From Candidatus Accumulibacter sp. 66-26 (lineage in GTDB: Bacteria > Pseudomonadota > Gammaproteobacteria > Burkholderiales > Rhodocyclaceae), in contig MKUH01000025.1 of assembly GCA_001897745.1 (NCBI GenBank), positions 110,009 to 174,008 on the forward strand: DNA of 64,000 nucleotides, read 5' to 3'. The translations under genes and the position numbers were made by a program. Numbering within the stretch: position 1 is the stretch's first letter; the number at the start of each line of letters is the position of its first letter. The notes under the pieces were generated by a model. That model was not told where the DNA came from, ran no database searches, and was given only the letters and a program-made list of their open reading frames with translations. Of the stretch, positions 18,730-27,471 are shown in pieces.

Positions 18730-18882
18730 ATGACCAAGCAAGCCAAAGCCCCGCAGACCCAACAGCAACTGAACCATCGCGCAAATGCGCTGAACAAGAA
18801 CACGGGCACATCCGGCACCAACCCCGTGAACGCGCAAGTACACGGCAATCGCGGCAAGCAGTTGAATCCGAACCAGCGCTGA
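18730..18882 (+). CDS. Conserved-looking 50-residue Asn/Gln-rich small protein
   Basis: A 50-residue protein, MTKQAKAPQTQQQ... to ...GNRGKQLNPNQR, with GGAG 6 bases before the ATG and a hairpin after the stop. It is rich in Asn, Gln and Thr, has no hydrophobic core, no signal peptide and is probably unstructured. Short proteins ending in NRGKQLNPN look familiar to me from many proteobacterial genomes, where no function is known; I could not verify this here. The good ribosome site and own terminator argue for a real gene. Confidence 0.7.
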   Translation: MTKQAKAPQTQQQLNHRANALNKNTGTSGTNPVNAQVHGNRGKQLNPNQR

Positions 18883-18893
18883 TTCATCCTTTG

Positions 18894-18917
18894 TACCCTC
18901 CACTGACGTGGAGGGTA
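18894..18917 (+). terminator. Hairpin after the 50-residue gene
   Basis: TACCCTCCAC-TGAC-GTGGAGGGTA, a perfect 10-base stem starting 11 bases past the stop, followed only by a weak pyrimidine tract. A GTG inside it opens the next frame but is an unlikely start for that reason. Confidence 0.6.
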
Positions 18918-18949
18918 ATCCTCTTACCCGCGACAGGAACATCTTCGCC

Positions 18950-20386
18950 ATGCACGCCAGCTTTGTCTCTCTCGGCCAACTCATCAAATTCGCCTACGAC
19001 GCGACAGGCGTCCTACCCAGAAAACGGAGCGAGAAGACGGGCCTAAACGACAAGGACATCAAGCGCATCCAAAAACAACTGGAGCGACTAATCGATGAAG
19101 AGGGAAGCCTGACGGATCGGTGCGGAGAACTGATCCAAGCGCTCGCATTCGAACTCACGGGCACGATCCAGAACCCCAAGGTCAACTATGCCATCGGGGA
19201 AACAATGGTTGACCTGCTGGAAGTCTATAAAGCAGTTGTTCGCGACGATGGAACTTACCTCTCACCGAAGGACAGTCTGAGGTGGTTTTGTGGCGCATAC
19301 GCCATTCCAAGGCTGCAGCTATCGATTCATAAGCATGCGCTGCGCTTCAATGTCGCGGCGGAAGGTTTCCTAACACCAACGGAAGCGGATTGGTATCTAC
19401 CGACCATCTCTGGGACCTCGATTACGTGGCCCTTGGAAAAGGCCATAAACTGGGCATATAAGCAATGTCGAAGCAGCCGGGCGCAATTTCATAGCCCCGG
19501 CAAAGTAGTTGATCAGGATGATCCAGAGAGTCACCAGAACCTTGAGAATGCATCCAACTGGCTGAGTGGTGAAGCGTTCCCATCTTGGCCGGGCCTGCAT
19601 TGGAATTTCTCGCGGTCAATTGACCGCCTCGTTGCCACAGAGGAACCGTACGGGCGATCAGTCTCCGAGAAGGAAAAGGAGAGCATTCTGTATGTTCTCT
19701 TTCTGGCACGTCTTAGCACCTACGTAACGAAGGCACTGCACGACGCTTACGGAGCCGAAGTGCTGATCGACATGGTGGGCCGGTTCAAGCGACATCGAGA
19801 TTGGCTGGCCGTGGACCTGAAAGTATTTAAGGCAGAAACGCTAACGTACATTGAAAGATACGGAGCGCTCGAGTCTGCCTCTGACAAAATCTGGCTGGAG
19901 TCCTCTGATCAGTACTGGCGGTGGTTTGCTGACCGCGCTCAGCATTGCGCGATGACGATGCAGAGGCTGCTCGACACATTTGATGACCACATCATACCGG
20001 ACGACCTGGTTACCCAGCTGTGTGATCAGTACGGGGATTACACCGCTCGTTCGGCGCTGGACTCGATGTACTGCGCCAGCGACCTGAAGATTCAGGAGTG
20101 TTTTCCGGAAGCGCTCTTCAAAGGGTTCGATCTGAAGAAGAGCAGTTCAACGATGGATGCCGATATTAATGCCTACGAAGCGGAGATCAAAGAAAAGGGA
20201 CTGACGACCAGTCTGGAATGGATGGTGCACTGGAATCGCGCTGCGCTCTTTTACAAAAAGGAGCAGCACGAAGAAGCCTTCGTACACATCCAGAAAGCCT
20301 TCGACTTGGCAAAGTATTCCGCAGGCAAAAATCAGTACCAGATCGTCAATCAGTACATCGAGCTTTCGGCCAAGAACAACAGCTAG
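18950..20386 (+). CDS. Hypothetical protein of 478 residues, function unknown
   Basis: I chose the ATG at 18950 (MHASFVSLGQLIKF); the frame is open from a GTG at 18908, but that lies inside the hairpin. The protein is soluble-looking and mostly helical, with many Trp and Tyr residues (for instance TPTEADWYLP and WPGLHWNFSRSIDR). Near the C-terminus, WMVHWNRAALFYKKEQHEEAFVHIQKA resembles a single TPR-like helix pair. I do not recognise a family. It stops at a TAG, but the same frame continues with coding-like sequence for 45 codons to 20521. It belongs to the island next to the Wadjet genes, so a defence role is possible but unsupported. Confidence 0.7.
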   Translation: MHASFVSLGQLIKFAYDATGVLPRKRSEKTGLNDKDIKRIQKQLERLIDEEGSLTDRCGELIQALAFELTGTIQNPKVNYAIGETMVDLLEVYKAVVRDDGTYLSPKDSLRWFCGAYAIPRLQLSIHKHALRFNVAAEGFLTPTEADWYLPTISGTSITWPLEKAINWAYKQCRSSRAQFHSPGKVVDQDDPESHQNLENASNWLSGEAFPSWPGLHWNFSRSIDRLVATEEPYGRSVSEKEKESILYVLFLARLSTYVTKALHDAYGAEVLIDMVGRFKRHRDWLAVDLKVFKAETLTYIERYGALESASDKIWLESSDQYWRWFADRAQHCAMTMQRLLDTFDDHIIPDDLVTQLCDQYGDYTARSALDSMYCASDLKIQECFPEALFKGFDLKKSSSTMDADINAYEAEIKEKGLTTSLEWMVHWNRAALFYKKEQHEEAFVHIQKAFDLAKYSAGKNQYQIVNQYIELSAKNNS

Positions 20387-21238
20387 AAGAACTTTAAGAA
20401 AGGTGTTGCTTGGGCATCCTTCCTTGGACTCTCCGTCCGATGGCTGAGAGACGACGAGCCCACGGAAGATAACCTACGTGGGGTCTTCGAACTCATGAAA
20501 AGAGTTCGCTACCCCGCTTTTTGAACTTGCGCCGCACCAAAAACTTCTCTCCATAAAAATACTCATGGTATTTTTAATTCTTTTCATTTTCCGGAAGTGA
20601 ATCGCCCCAACTTTTGTGGGCGTACTCGTGGGCTGCTCTGCGACCAAAAATGACATCACATTGAGCTGATCAGAACGCCAGCAAAGACCGATCACCAGAC
20701 ATACGAGGCTAATTATTGTCGTCAACATTGCATGCAAATTGGCTAGCAAACGGATAACATAACTACTTGTTTTTAACAACAGATTAGTCTTCCGGTATAT
20801 TTTCAGGCACCACCCGCCTCGCTCCGGAAAACGGCCGAATGCAGGAGACGGCAAGGCGTCGGGATCGGAAATCCCCGCGTCGCAGATTCCGCCTCGGGCA
20901 CGGCCGCTGCGCAAAAGGCGACACAGGGCACGCGCCGCACGGGATGCGTGCTCCCTCCGAAATCGCCGACCCGCCGCTCCGGCACCGACTGTTTTCCGGC
21001 AAGAACGGATCGGGACGGCAGGAAGGCGCCAGACAAGCCGTCTCCTTGGCGCCCCGTTCACGCCGCCCCGCCGCACCTACCCGATCCACATAAAAAACCC
21101 CTCTGTCGTCCCGGCCAAGAGTAATATTTCCCGTAGAACTTCAACCGGATACCGCTTCCGGCTACGAAAGGTCACCCACGCGCATCCACCCGCCCCCAAG
21201 CCAAACCGGGATGGATGCGCTCAAGAGGAATATCCTCA
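20387..21238. other. Gene-poor stretch, right edge of the accessory region
   Basis: 20387-20521 continues the frame of the previous gene past its TAG. About 20520-20800 is strikingly AT-rich for this genome and has no supported gene. From about 20815 the composition jumps to the GC-rich host level, with open frames on both strands that look like GC artefacts. The last 100 bases are the leader of the HD-GYP gene. No repeat matching the left-end 9-mers was found. Confidence 0.6.
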
Positions 21239-22546
21239 ATGAAGAACAACAATCAGCAGGTCATCGACGCCACTGCGCAAACGATGCTCGCCGATGCGCG
21301 CCACTACGTCGAAGCGGTGGCCGCGATGGCCGAAACCACGGCGCTGAGCGCCGCGCAGGACATCGTTTCGAGCACGGGAATCAAGCTGATCGCACGCGGC
21401 GCGCGGATCGACGCGAGCCTGCGCGAAAAACTGCGCGGCCACCGCCTGTCGGGAATGACGCTGGAGAAGAGCCTCGCGGTCGCCGGCGGCGTCACCCCGG
21501 AAACGCTGGCCATCGACATGAGTCGCCTGATCGACGAGGACGCCTGGTTTCGGAGCCTCGCCGCGCGCTCCGGCGATCCGGGCGCAATGCGCCACGGCGC
21601 CGCCCGCCTGAACCTGCCGCGCGAAATCCTGTTTCGCCTGACCGTGGCGCGCGAGCAACGCCCGACGCTTTATCTGCACACCGTTCGCGTCGCCGTCATC
21701 TGCCATTACCTGGCATTGCGCCTGCCGCTACGAGCGACAGGCATCGACAACCTCGTGATTGCGGCGCTGTGCCACGACCTCGGCGAACTGTTCATCGATC
21801 CGGCGATCCTCGACGCGGAGCACCGGATCGCCGAAGAGGAGCGTCGCTACATCGACGTGCACCCGATCGTGAGTTGGCTGATGGTCTGCGATCTGCCGGG
21901 ACTGCCCGCGGAAGCGGCGAGCGCGATCCTCCAGCATCAGGAGCGCCTGGACGGCAGCGGCTACCCCTACGGGCGCAAGGAAAACGAGCTTGGACTCCCG
22001 GGACGCATGCTGGCCGCCGCCGATCTCGCCGCCTCGATCGTGGCCCGCTTCAAGGACCGCCACCGTTTATCCACCCTGCTGCGCCTGAACAACAACCGCT
22101 ACGACACCACGGTCACCAACCTGCTGCACGAGGCCACCCGGCACGATGCGCCGCCCAGCGGGCGCCTGGAGCACGAAGCGGTGATGAAGCGCCTGAGCGG
22201 CTTCGTGGCCATCCTCGACGGCTGGGGGCAACTGCGTGCCGCGCGCGAGATTGGGCCGAACGTCTTCGGCGACTTTCTCTCGACGCGCATGTTCAACCTG
22301 CGCTCGCTCGTCGTCCAGTTCGGCTTCGACCCTTACAACCTCGCCACGCCGCTGCAACTTGCCGCGGAAGACCCGACGATCGCAGCGGAGCTGAACGCCG
22401 TGCTCGATGAGCTGCAGTTCCAGCTCGCCGATCTCGGGCGCGAATTCGACCGCCGCACCGCGACCTTGATGGCGACGGTCGAGCCGCTTGCCGCGAGCGC
22501 GCTGACGGACTGGCGCCGGCAGTTGCAGGAATGCATCGGCGCGTGA
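21239..22546 (+). CDS. HD-GYP domain protein with altered catalytic residues
   Basis: A 435-residue protein. I chose the ATG at 21239 with AGGA 10 bases upstream. The C-terminal part is HD-GYP-like, the fold of one class of cyclic-di-GMP phosphodiesterase: HTVRVAVICHYLA, then the HD pair in CHDLGELFIDP, then HPIVSW, then HQERLDGSGYPYG. Two canonical positions differ: HDxGK reads HDLGE and HHE reads HQE. It may have lost or changed activity, or act as a binding protein. The N-terminal 150 residues have no domain I recognise and no membrane segment. Confidence 0.8.
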   Translation: MKNNNQQVIDATAQTMLADARHYVEAVAAMAETTALSAAQDIVSSTGIKLIARGARIDASLREKLRGHRLSGMTLEKSLAVAGGVTPETLAIDMSRLIDEDAWFRSLAARSGDPGAMRHGAARLNLPREILFRLTVAREQRPTLYLHTVRVAVICHYLALRLPLRATGIDNLVIAALCHDLGELFIDPAILDAEHRIAEEERRYIDVHPIVSWLMVCDLPGLPAEAASAILQHQERLDGSGYPYGRKENELGLPGRMLAAADLAASIVARFKDRHRLSTLLRLNNNRYDTTVTNLLHEATRHDAPPSGRLEHEAVMKRLSGFVAILDGWGQLRAAREIGPNVFGDFLSTRMFNLRSLVVQFGFDPYNLATPLQLAAEDPTIAAELNAVLDELQFQLADLGREFDRRTATLMATVEPLAASALTDWRRQLQECIGA

Positions 22547-22700
22547 TCCGCATCGCGCCGCTGCCATCGCCCCGCGCCCCGTAGCGTTCCACCTTCCGGC
22601 CACGCTGAGCGATGCCTTCCGGCAAGCCGCCGGGAAGAATGGCGCAGCGCCCCTGTCGGCGGGGATGCCGCCGCACCGGAAGAGGCCCCGCGCGCCGCGC

Positions 22701-23504
22701 CTACAGCAGATCGACGAGTTGCTGCAGATCGTCGGCCTCGACGTCCGAAACGGCGCGAAAGTTCATCCCGGAAGCCGTCTTGCCAAGTACGTGATAGCCC
22801 TGCAGCGTGTGTGCCGGCGGACGCTGCGCCGTCTCGTCGGCGGGCCAGATGAAGACGTCGATCACGTGCTGTCGATGACGGTAGACCAGCACCGCGACCG
22901 CGCGCCGTTCCAGATAGTCAAGGCGGGCGCCGGCGAGGGAAAAACCGCGCTCGCCGAAATCGCGGACCGGCGGCGAGAAGTCGAGCCGGCCGCTGAACCA
23001 CGGTTTGACGGTATGCCGGTCGGACGAGGCGACATCGAGCGCGTGCCCGGTCAACTGCGCCCGCGCATGCGCGGCGACGACCGCTTCGGCCAACCGCCCG
23101 TCGGCCGATGGGCGTTGCGGCAACAGAACGGCGAGCGCGATTGCCGCGCAGGCGGCAGCGACGAGGCCGGCGCCGTTCAGCAGGCGCCAGCCGAAAAACC
23201 AACCGCTCCCCCTCCCCGCGCGTGCGACCGGACGTCTTGGCGGCGGAGCGCTGACGGCCGGCCTCGGCTCGTCGTCCACCGCGGCGCCCGGCAAGGCGCC
23301 GGCAATCGCCTCGCGCAGGGAAAGCGGCGCGCGATGATAGCTCGCCGCGCGCCGCAGCGCCGCCCGGGCCGTCGCATGCGTCTGCCGGAACTGCCGGCAG
23401 GCGGGGCACGCTTCGAGATGCGCATCGAGCGCCGCCTCGGCCGGCGCATCCAGTTCGCCGTCGAGCGCAAGCACGATGCGCCGGCACATTTCCTCGCAGT
23501 CCAT
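22701..23504 (-). CDS. Anti-sigma factor with N-terminal zinc-finger domain
   Basis: A 267-residue membrane protein. The N-terminus carries the ZAS-type motif with Cys residues in MDCEEMC and the HxxxCxxC cluster HLEACPAC near residues 30-37. After a Pro/Arg-rich linker, one membrane segment (GLVAAACAAIALAVLL) lies near residues 113-128, and the C-terminal 140 residues would be periplasmic. It should hold the ECF sigma factor inactive until a signal arrives. I use the ATG at 23504 in a TGATG junction with the sigma gene; a GTG 3 bases earlier is possible. Confidence 0.88.
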   Translation of the reverse strand: MDCEEMCRRIVLALDGELDAPAEAALDAHLEACPACRQFRQTHATARAALRRAASYHRAPLSLREAIAGALPGAAVDDEPRPAVSAPPPRRPVARAGRGSGWFFGWRLLNGAGLVAAACAAIALAVLLPQRPSADGRLAEAVVAAHARAQLTGHALDVASSDRHTVKPWFSGRLDFSPPVRDFGERGFSLAGARLDYLERRAVAVLVYRHRQHVIDVFIWPADETAQRPPAHTLQGYHVLGKTASGMNFRAVSDVEADDLQQLVDLL

Positions 23505-24043
23505 CACAACTCACCTCCCCCGTCCGCCGTCAGATAGCGGGCCAGCAGATGCCGCCCGCGCGCCAGCCGGGACATCACGGTTCCCACCGGAATCGACAGC
23601 ACGCCGGCGATTTCCTTGTAGGACAAATCCTCCAGTTCGCGCAGCACGACGACTTCGCGAAACTCCGGCGGCAAATGCGCGATGGCCGCATCGACGCGCT
23701 GCCGCTCGTCCGCCCGCAGCGCCAGCCAGGCGGGGTCCGCCGCCGGGTCGCTCTGGGCGTGCTGCGACTCCTCGTAGGACACCTGCCCCCGAGCCTCCCG
23801 ATTGTGCGCCAGCCAGGTGAAGCAGGTGTTGCGGACGATGGCCAGCAGCCAAGGCCGAGCATTGTCGCCGCGCAAGCCGTCGAAGGCATCGAAAGCGCGC
23901 AGGAAGGCTTCCTGGACGATATCGCGCGCATCGTCGCTGTCGCGCGCCAGCCAGCGCGCCAGATTGAAGGCGGCATCCAGATGCGGCAAGGCCAGCGCCT
24001 CGAAGCGCGCGCGCCTGCTCGACAGGTTCGGGTCGTCTGCCAT
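23504..24043 (-). CDS. ECF-family RNA polymerase sigma factor
   Basis: A 179-residue sigma-70 family protein with only regions 2 and 4. Region 2 includes DARDIVQEAFLRAF near residues 37-50 and WLLAIVRNTCFTWL; region 4 includes LPPEFREVVVLRE and the helix-turn-helix around SYKEIAGVLSIPVGTVMSRL. It is coupled to its anti-sigma gene and diverges from a metallophosphoesterase gene. Both directions carry the same promoter pattern, so it probably activates itself and that neighbour. The predicted transcript start falls only a few bases before the ATG, so the leader would be very short. Confidence 0.93.
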   Translation of the reverse strand: MADDPNLSSRRARFEALALPHLDAAFNLARWLARDSDDARDIVQEAFLRAFDAFDGLRGDNARPWLLAIVRNTCFTWLAHNREARGQVSYEESQHAQSDPAADPAWLALRADERQRVDAAIAHLPPEFREVVVLRELEDLSYKEIAGVLSIPVGTVMSRLARGRHLLARYLTADGGGEL

Positions 24044-24054
24044 CGCCTACCTCG

Positions 24055-24085
24055 GCAATACCGTTGCACCGCTGCAAATATTCCC
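24055..24085 (-). promoter_or_regulatory. Predicted ECF sigma promoter, toward the sigma gene
   Basis: On the minus strand GGGAATA (24085-24079), 17 bases, then GTATTGC (24061-24055). The plus-strand promoter next to it has the same two boxes with the same spacing. GGAAT-like -35 boxes with 16-17 base spacers are usual for ECF sigma factors. Confidence 0.65.
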
Positions 24086-24093
24086 GCGCGGAC

Positions 24094-24124
24094 GGGAATA
24101 TCCGGCCGGGCGGCCGGGTATTGC
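24094..24124 (+). promoter_or_regulatory. Predicted ECF sigma promoter, toward the metallophosphoesterase
   Basis: GGGAATA (24094-24100), 17 bases, then GTATTGC (24118-24124). The two -35 boxes form the perfect inverted repeat ATATTCCCG-N6-CGGGAATAT at 24078-24101. The leader to the ATG at 24164 would be about 35 bases. Confidence 0.65.
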
Positions 24125-24163
24125 ACCATGAACGCACGGTGCGTGAATGAAGGAGCATAGATC

Positions 24164-25069
24164 ATGAAACGGACAATCGACCGACGTGAATTCCTGCGCC
24201 TGGCAGCGCTCGGCGGCATCGTCTTCGCGTCCGGCGTGCGCGCGGCGGACGACGCCGGCGCGCCAACGGGCGGCGGCGCCAGCGCCGCCGACGACTTCTA
24301 CTTCGTGCAGCTGTCCGATACGCACTGGGGCTTCGACGGCCCGCCCAACCCGGATGCGCGCGGCACGCTGCCGAAAGCCATCGCCGCGGTCAACGCGCTG
24401 GCGCAAGCGCCGGACTTCGTCGTATTCACCGGCGACCTCACTCACCTGACGCTGGACCCGAAGCTGCGCCGCGCGCGCATGGCGGAGTTTCGCGACATCG
24501 CTTCCGGGCTGAAGGTCCGCGACGTGCGCTTTCTGCCCGGCGAACACGATGCCTCGGTCGATCGCGGCGAAGCCTTCCAGGAATTCTTCGGGCCGACGCA
24601 CTACAGCTTCGAGCACAAGGGCGTGCACTTTATCGTCCTCGACAACGTTTCCGACCCCAAGGGCGCCCTCGGCGACGGCCAGATGGCCTGGCTCGGGGAA
24701 GTTCTGGCGCCGCTTCCGAAGAGCGCGCCCATCGTCGTCCTCACCCACCGGCCACTGTTCGACCTCGTTCCGGAATGGGGCTGGTCGACGCGCGACGGCA
24801 CGCAGGCCATCGAGCTTCTCTTGCCGTACCGCAAGGTCACCGTGTTCTACGGCCACATCCACCAGCCGCACCGGCACATGACCGGACACATCGCGCACCA
24901 TGCGGCAAAATCCCTGATCTTTCCGCTGCCGCCGCCTGGATCGCCGGACCACAAGCCGGTGCCGTGGGATCCCGCCCAGCCCTATCGCGGACTGGGCTGG
25001 CGCGACGTCGAGGCCGCAGCGCGGAGCGCCGCTTATGAAATCCATGAACACCCCGTCCAGCCCGCCTGA
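24164..25069 (+). CDS. Tat-exported calcineurin-like metallophosphoesterase
   Basis: A 301-residue protein with a twin-arginine signal (DRREFLRLAALGG near residues 6-18) and a cleavage-like ASGVRAAD. The metal site is visible: QLSDTHWG (DxH), FTGDLTH (GD), LPGEHD in place of the usual GNHD, LTHRPLF and YGHIHQPH. It should be a folded periplasmic phosphoesterase with a two-metal centre; the substrate is unknown. An AAGGAG precedes the ATG. It appears to be the main target of the divergent ECF sigma promoter and overlaps the YceI gene. Confidence 0.9.
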   Translation: MKRTIDRREFLRLAALGGIVFASGVRAADDAGAPTGGGASAADDFYFVQLSDTHWGFDGPPNPDARGTLPKAIAAVNALAQAPDFVVFTGDLTHLTLDPKLRRARMAEFRDIASGLKVRDVRFLPGEHDASVDRGEAFQEFFGPTHYSFEHKGVHFIVLDNVSDPKGALGDGQMAWLGEVLAPLPKSAPIVVLTHRPLFDLVPEWGWSTRDGTQAIELLLPYRKVTVFYGHIHQPHRHMTGHIAHHAAKSLIFPLPPPGSPDHKPVPWDPAQPYRGLGWRDVEAAARSAAYEIHEHPVQPA

Positions 25070-25667
25070 GGACTTGCGCTCCGGCGCCCGGCGGCGGACG
25101 GCCGCCATTCTGACGAGCGGCGCGCTCCTCCTGCTCGGCGCCGCGGCATCCGATGCCCCAGCCGGCGACGGCGACCGGCTGACGTTCACCGCGACGCAGG
25201 CGGACGTTGCGGTCGACGGCGAATTCCGGAGCTTCACGGCGGATATCGATTTCGACCCGGCGCATCCGGCGGACGGCAAGGTCACGCTCACGATCGAGCT
25301 GGCTTCGGTCAGCACCGGCAGCCGCGACGCGGACGAGCTTCTCAGGGGCAGGGATTTCTTCGACGTCGCGCACTTCCCGCAGGCGAGCTTCAGTTCGACG
25401 GCGATCAGCACCGACGGCCCGGAGCGCTTCCAAGCGCAGGGGCAGTTCAGCCTGAAGGGGCGCAGCAGCCGCCTCGCCATCCCCTTCGCCGCGCACCCGG
25501 CGGGCAGCGCGCTACGGATCGAAGGCAGCGTTCAGCTGTCGCGCCTGGCGTACAGGGTCGGCGAGGGCGAATGGGCCGATACCGGAACACTGGCCGACCG
25601 GGTGCTGATCCGCTTCGATCTGCATCTGCCGCGCGACAGCCATCGGGTCCGGGGCCGCGGTATCTGA
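25035..25667 (+). CDS. YceI-like periplasmic lipid-binding protein
   Basis: A 210-residue protein with an N-terminal membrane or signal segment (TAAILTSGALLLLGAAAS near residues 23-40) and a YceI-type beta-barrel. It shows DGEFRSFTADIDFDP, the motif LLRGRDFFDVAHFPQASF, and FSLKGRSSRLAIPF. Family members bind isoprenoid lipids. The start lies inside the phosphoesterase gene (35-base overlap, GGAG upstream), so both are translated from one message under ECF control. Confidence 0.88.
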   Translation: MKSMNTPSSPPEDLRSGARRRTAAILTSGALLLLGAAASDAPAGDGDRLTFTATQADVAVDGEFRSFTADIDFDPAHPADGKVTLTIELASVSTGSRDADELLRGRDFFDVAHFPQASFSSTAISTDGPERFQAQGQFSLKGRSSRLAIPFAAHPAGSALRIEGSVQLSRLAYRVGEGEWADTGTLADRVLIRFDLHLPRDSHRVRGRGI

Positions 25668-25716
25668 ACCGGGAACGCCAGGAGTAGCGGGAGACGGCCG
25701 GAACGAACGCAAAAAA

Positions 25717-25742
25717 AACGGCCCGGAAAACTCCGGGCCGTT
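25717..25742. terminator. Bidirectional terminator between the YceI gene and actP
   Basis: AACGGCCCGGA-AAAC-TCCGGGCCGTT, an 11-base stem flanked by an A-run on its left, between converging genes. Confidence 0.85.
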
Positions 25743-25782
25743 CTGTTGCCGGACACAAGCGTCCGGCGGATGCGGTGACCGC

Positions 25783-27471
25783 TTAGTGGCCGGAGGCGCC
25801 GGAAGCGCCGATCCCGGTTTCCGAGCGGACCTGCTGGGCGATATACGCCTCGCGCTCGTTCTGGGCCTGCTTGCTGCGGTCCATCATCGAGACCACGTAG
25901 ATGGTCAGGAAGGCGGCCGTCATCGAGAACAGGGCCGGCGACGAGTAGGGGAACAGGGCCGAACCCTTCGGGTTGTGCAGCACGGCTTCCCACACAGAGG
26001 CCGAGACGACGGTCAGGCCGACCGAGGTGATCAGGCCGACGAAGCCGCCCGCGACCGCACCCTTGGTGGTGCAGTCCTTCCACAGCACGGACATGAAGAG
26101 CACCGGGAAGTTGGCCGAACAGGCAATCGCGAAGGCCAGCATCACCATGTAGGCGACGTTTTCCTTCTCGAAGGCGATGCCGAGGAACACCGCAACGATG
26201 CCGAGGCAGATCGTGGTGATCTTCGAAACGCGCAGTTCGGAAGCCGAGTCGGCCTGGCCCTTCTTGAACACCGTGGCGTACAGGTCGTGCGACACGGCCG
26301 AGGCGCCGGACAGCGTCAGGCCGGCCACCACCGCGAGGATCGTGGCGAAGGCCACGGCGGAGATGAAGCCGAGGAAGACGTTGCCGCCGACCGCGTTGGC
26401 CAGGTGGATGGCCGCCATGTTGCCGCCGCCCTTAAGGCCCTTGGCGATATCGCCATCGACGTAGTAGAGCTCCGGATGCTGCGTGAGCATCACGATGGCG
26501 CCGAAGCCGATGATGAAGGTCAGGATGTAGAAGTAGCCGATCCAGGTCGTCGCCCAGCCCACGGACTTGCGGGCTTCCTTGGCGCTCGGCACGGTGAAGA
26601 AGCGCATCAGAATGTGCGGCAGGCCGGCGGTACCGAACATCAGCGCCATGCCGACCGAGATGGCCGATATCGGATCCTTGATCAGGCCGCCCGGCGCCAT
26701 GATGGCGTCGCCCTTGCTGTGCACTTCGACCGCCTTGGCGAACAGCGCCTCGGGGTTGAAGCCGAACTGCCAGAGCACGGCGACGGCCATGAAGGTCGCG
26801 CCGGAGAGCAGCATGACGGCCTTGATGATCTGCACCCACGTCGTGGCGGTCATGCCGCCGAACAGCACGTAGCACATCATCAGCACGCCGACGATGATCA
26901 CCGCGTAGGTGTATTCGAGACCGAATAGCACCTTGATCAGCTGACCGGCGCCGACCATCTGGGCGATCATGTAGAAGGCCACGACGACCAGCGAACCGGT
27001 GGCGGCGAAAGTGCGCATCGGCGTCTGCGAGAAGCGGTAGGCGGCGACGTCGGCGAAGGTGAACTTGCCGAGGTTGCGCAGGCGTTCGGCCATCAGGAAG
27101 GTGATGATCGGCCAGCCGACCAGCCAGCCGATCGAGAAGATCAGGCCGTCGAAGCCGCTGCCGAACACCAGGCCGGAAATGCCGAGGAAGGACGCGGCGG
27201 ACATGTAGTCGCCGGCGATCGCCAGACCGTTCTGGAAGCCGGTGATGCCGCCGCCGGCGGTATAGAAGTCGGCCGCCGACTTGGTCTTGGCGGCTGCCCA
27301 TTTGGTGATCCACAGCGTGAACACGACGAAGGCGCCGAACATGCCGATGGCCGTCCAGTTGGTCGCCTGCTTGGTGGTGTTGCCGAGGTCGGCGCCGGCC
27401 GCGACGGCGGCGCCGGCGACCAGCAGGCCGAGCACCAGGCCCAGACCGTTACGGGTGAGTTTGGTCATCAT
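25783..27471 (-). CDS. actP: Cation/acetate symporter ActP
   Basis: A 562-residue sodium:solute symporter with about 13-14 membrane segments. It begins with a cleavable-looking leader ([19 protein letters not shown]) and contains the family stretches [15 protein letters not shown] and [14 protein letters not shown]. It takes up acetate and other short carboxylates together with a cation. The start overlaps the DUF485 gene (ATGATGA), the usual yjcH-actP arrangement. Confidence 0.95.
   Translation of the reverse strand: MMTKLTRNGLGLVLGLLVAGAAVAAGADLGNTTKQATNWTAIGMFGAFVVFTLWITKWAAAKTKSAADFYTAGGGITGFQNGLAIAGDYMSAASFLGISGLVFGSGFDGLIFSIGWLVGWPIITFLMAERLRNLGKFTFADVAAYRFSQTPMRTFAATGSLVVVAFYMIAQMVGAGQLIKVLFGLEYTYAVIIVGVLMMCYVLFGGMTATTWVQIIKAVMLLSGATFMAVAVLWQFGFNPEALFAKAVEVHSKGDAIMAPGGLIKDPISAISVGMALMFGTAGLPHILMRFFTVPSAKEARKSVGWATTWIGYFYILTFIIGFGAIVMLTQHPELYYVDGDIAKGLKGGGNMAAIHLANAVGGNVFLGFISAVAFATILAVVAGLTLSGASAVSHDLYATVFKKGQADSASELRVSKITTICLGIVAVFLGIAFEKENVAYMVMLAFAIACSANFPVLFMSVLWKDCTTKGAVAGGFVGLITSVGLTVVSASVWEAVLHNPKGSALFPYSSPALFSMTAAFLTIYVVSMMDRSKQAQNEREAYIAQQVRSETGIGASGASGH

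Noticed and set aside
18908..18949. GTG at 18908 as the start of the 478-residue gene
   Set aside because: It lies inside the 10-base hairpin after the previous gene and has no free ribosome site; the ATG at 18950 is better.
20474..21076. A 200-codon minus-strand frame crossing the AT-rich to GC-rich boundary
   Set aside because: The Arg/Ala-rich N-terminal half and AT-rich C-terminal half do not look like one protein. A short inner part (MLTTIISLVCLVIGLCW) is hydrophobic but has no ribosome site.
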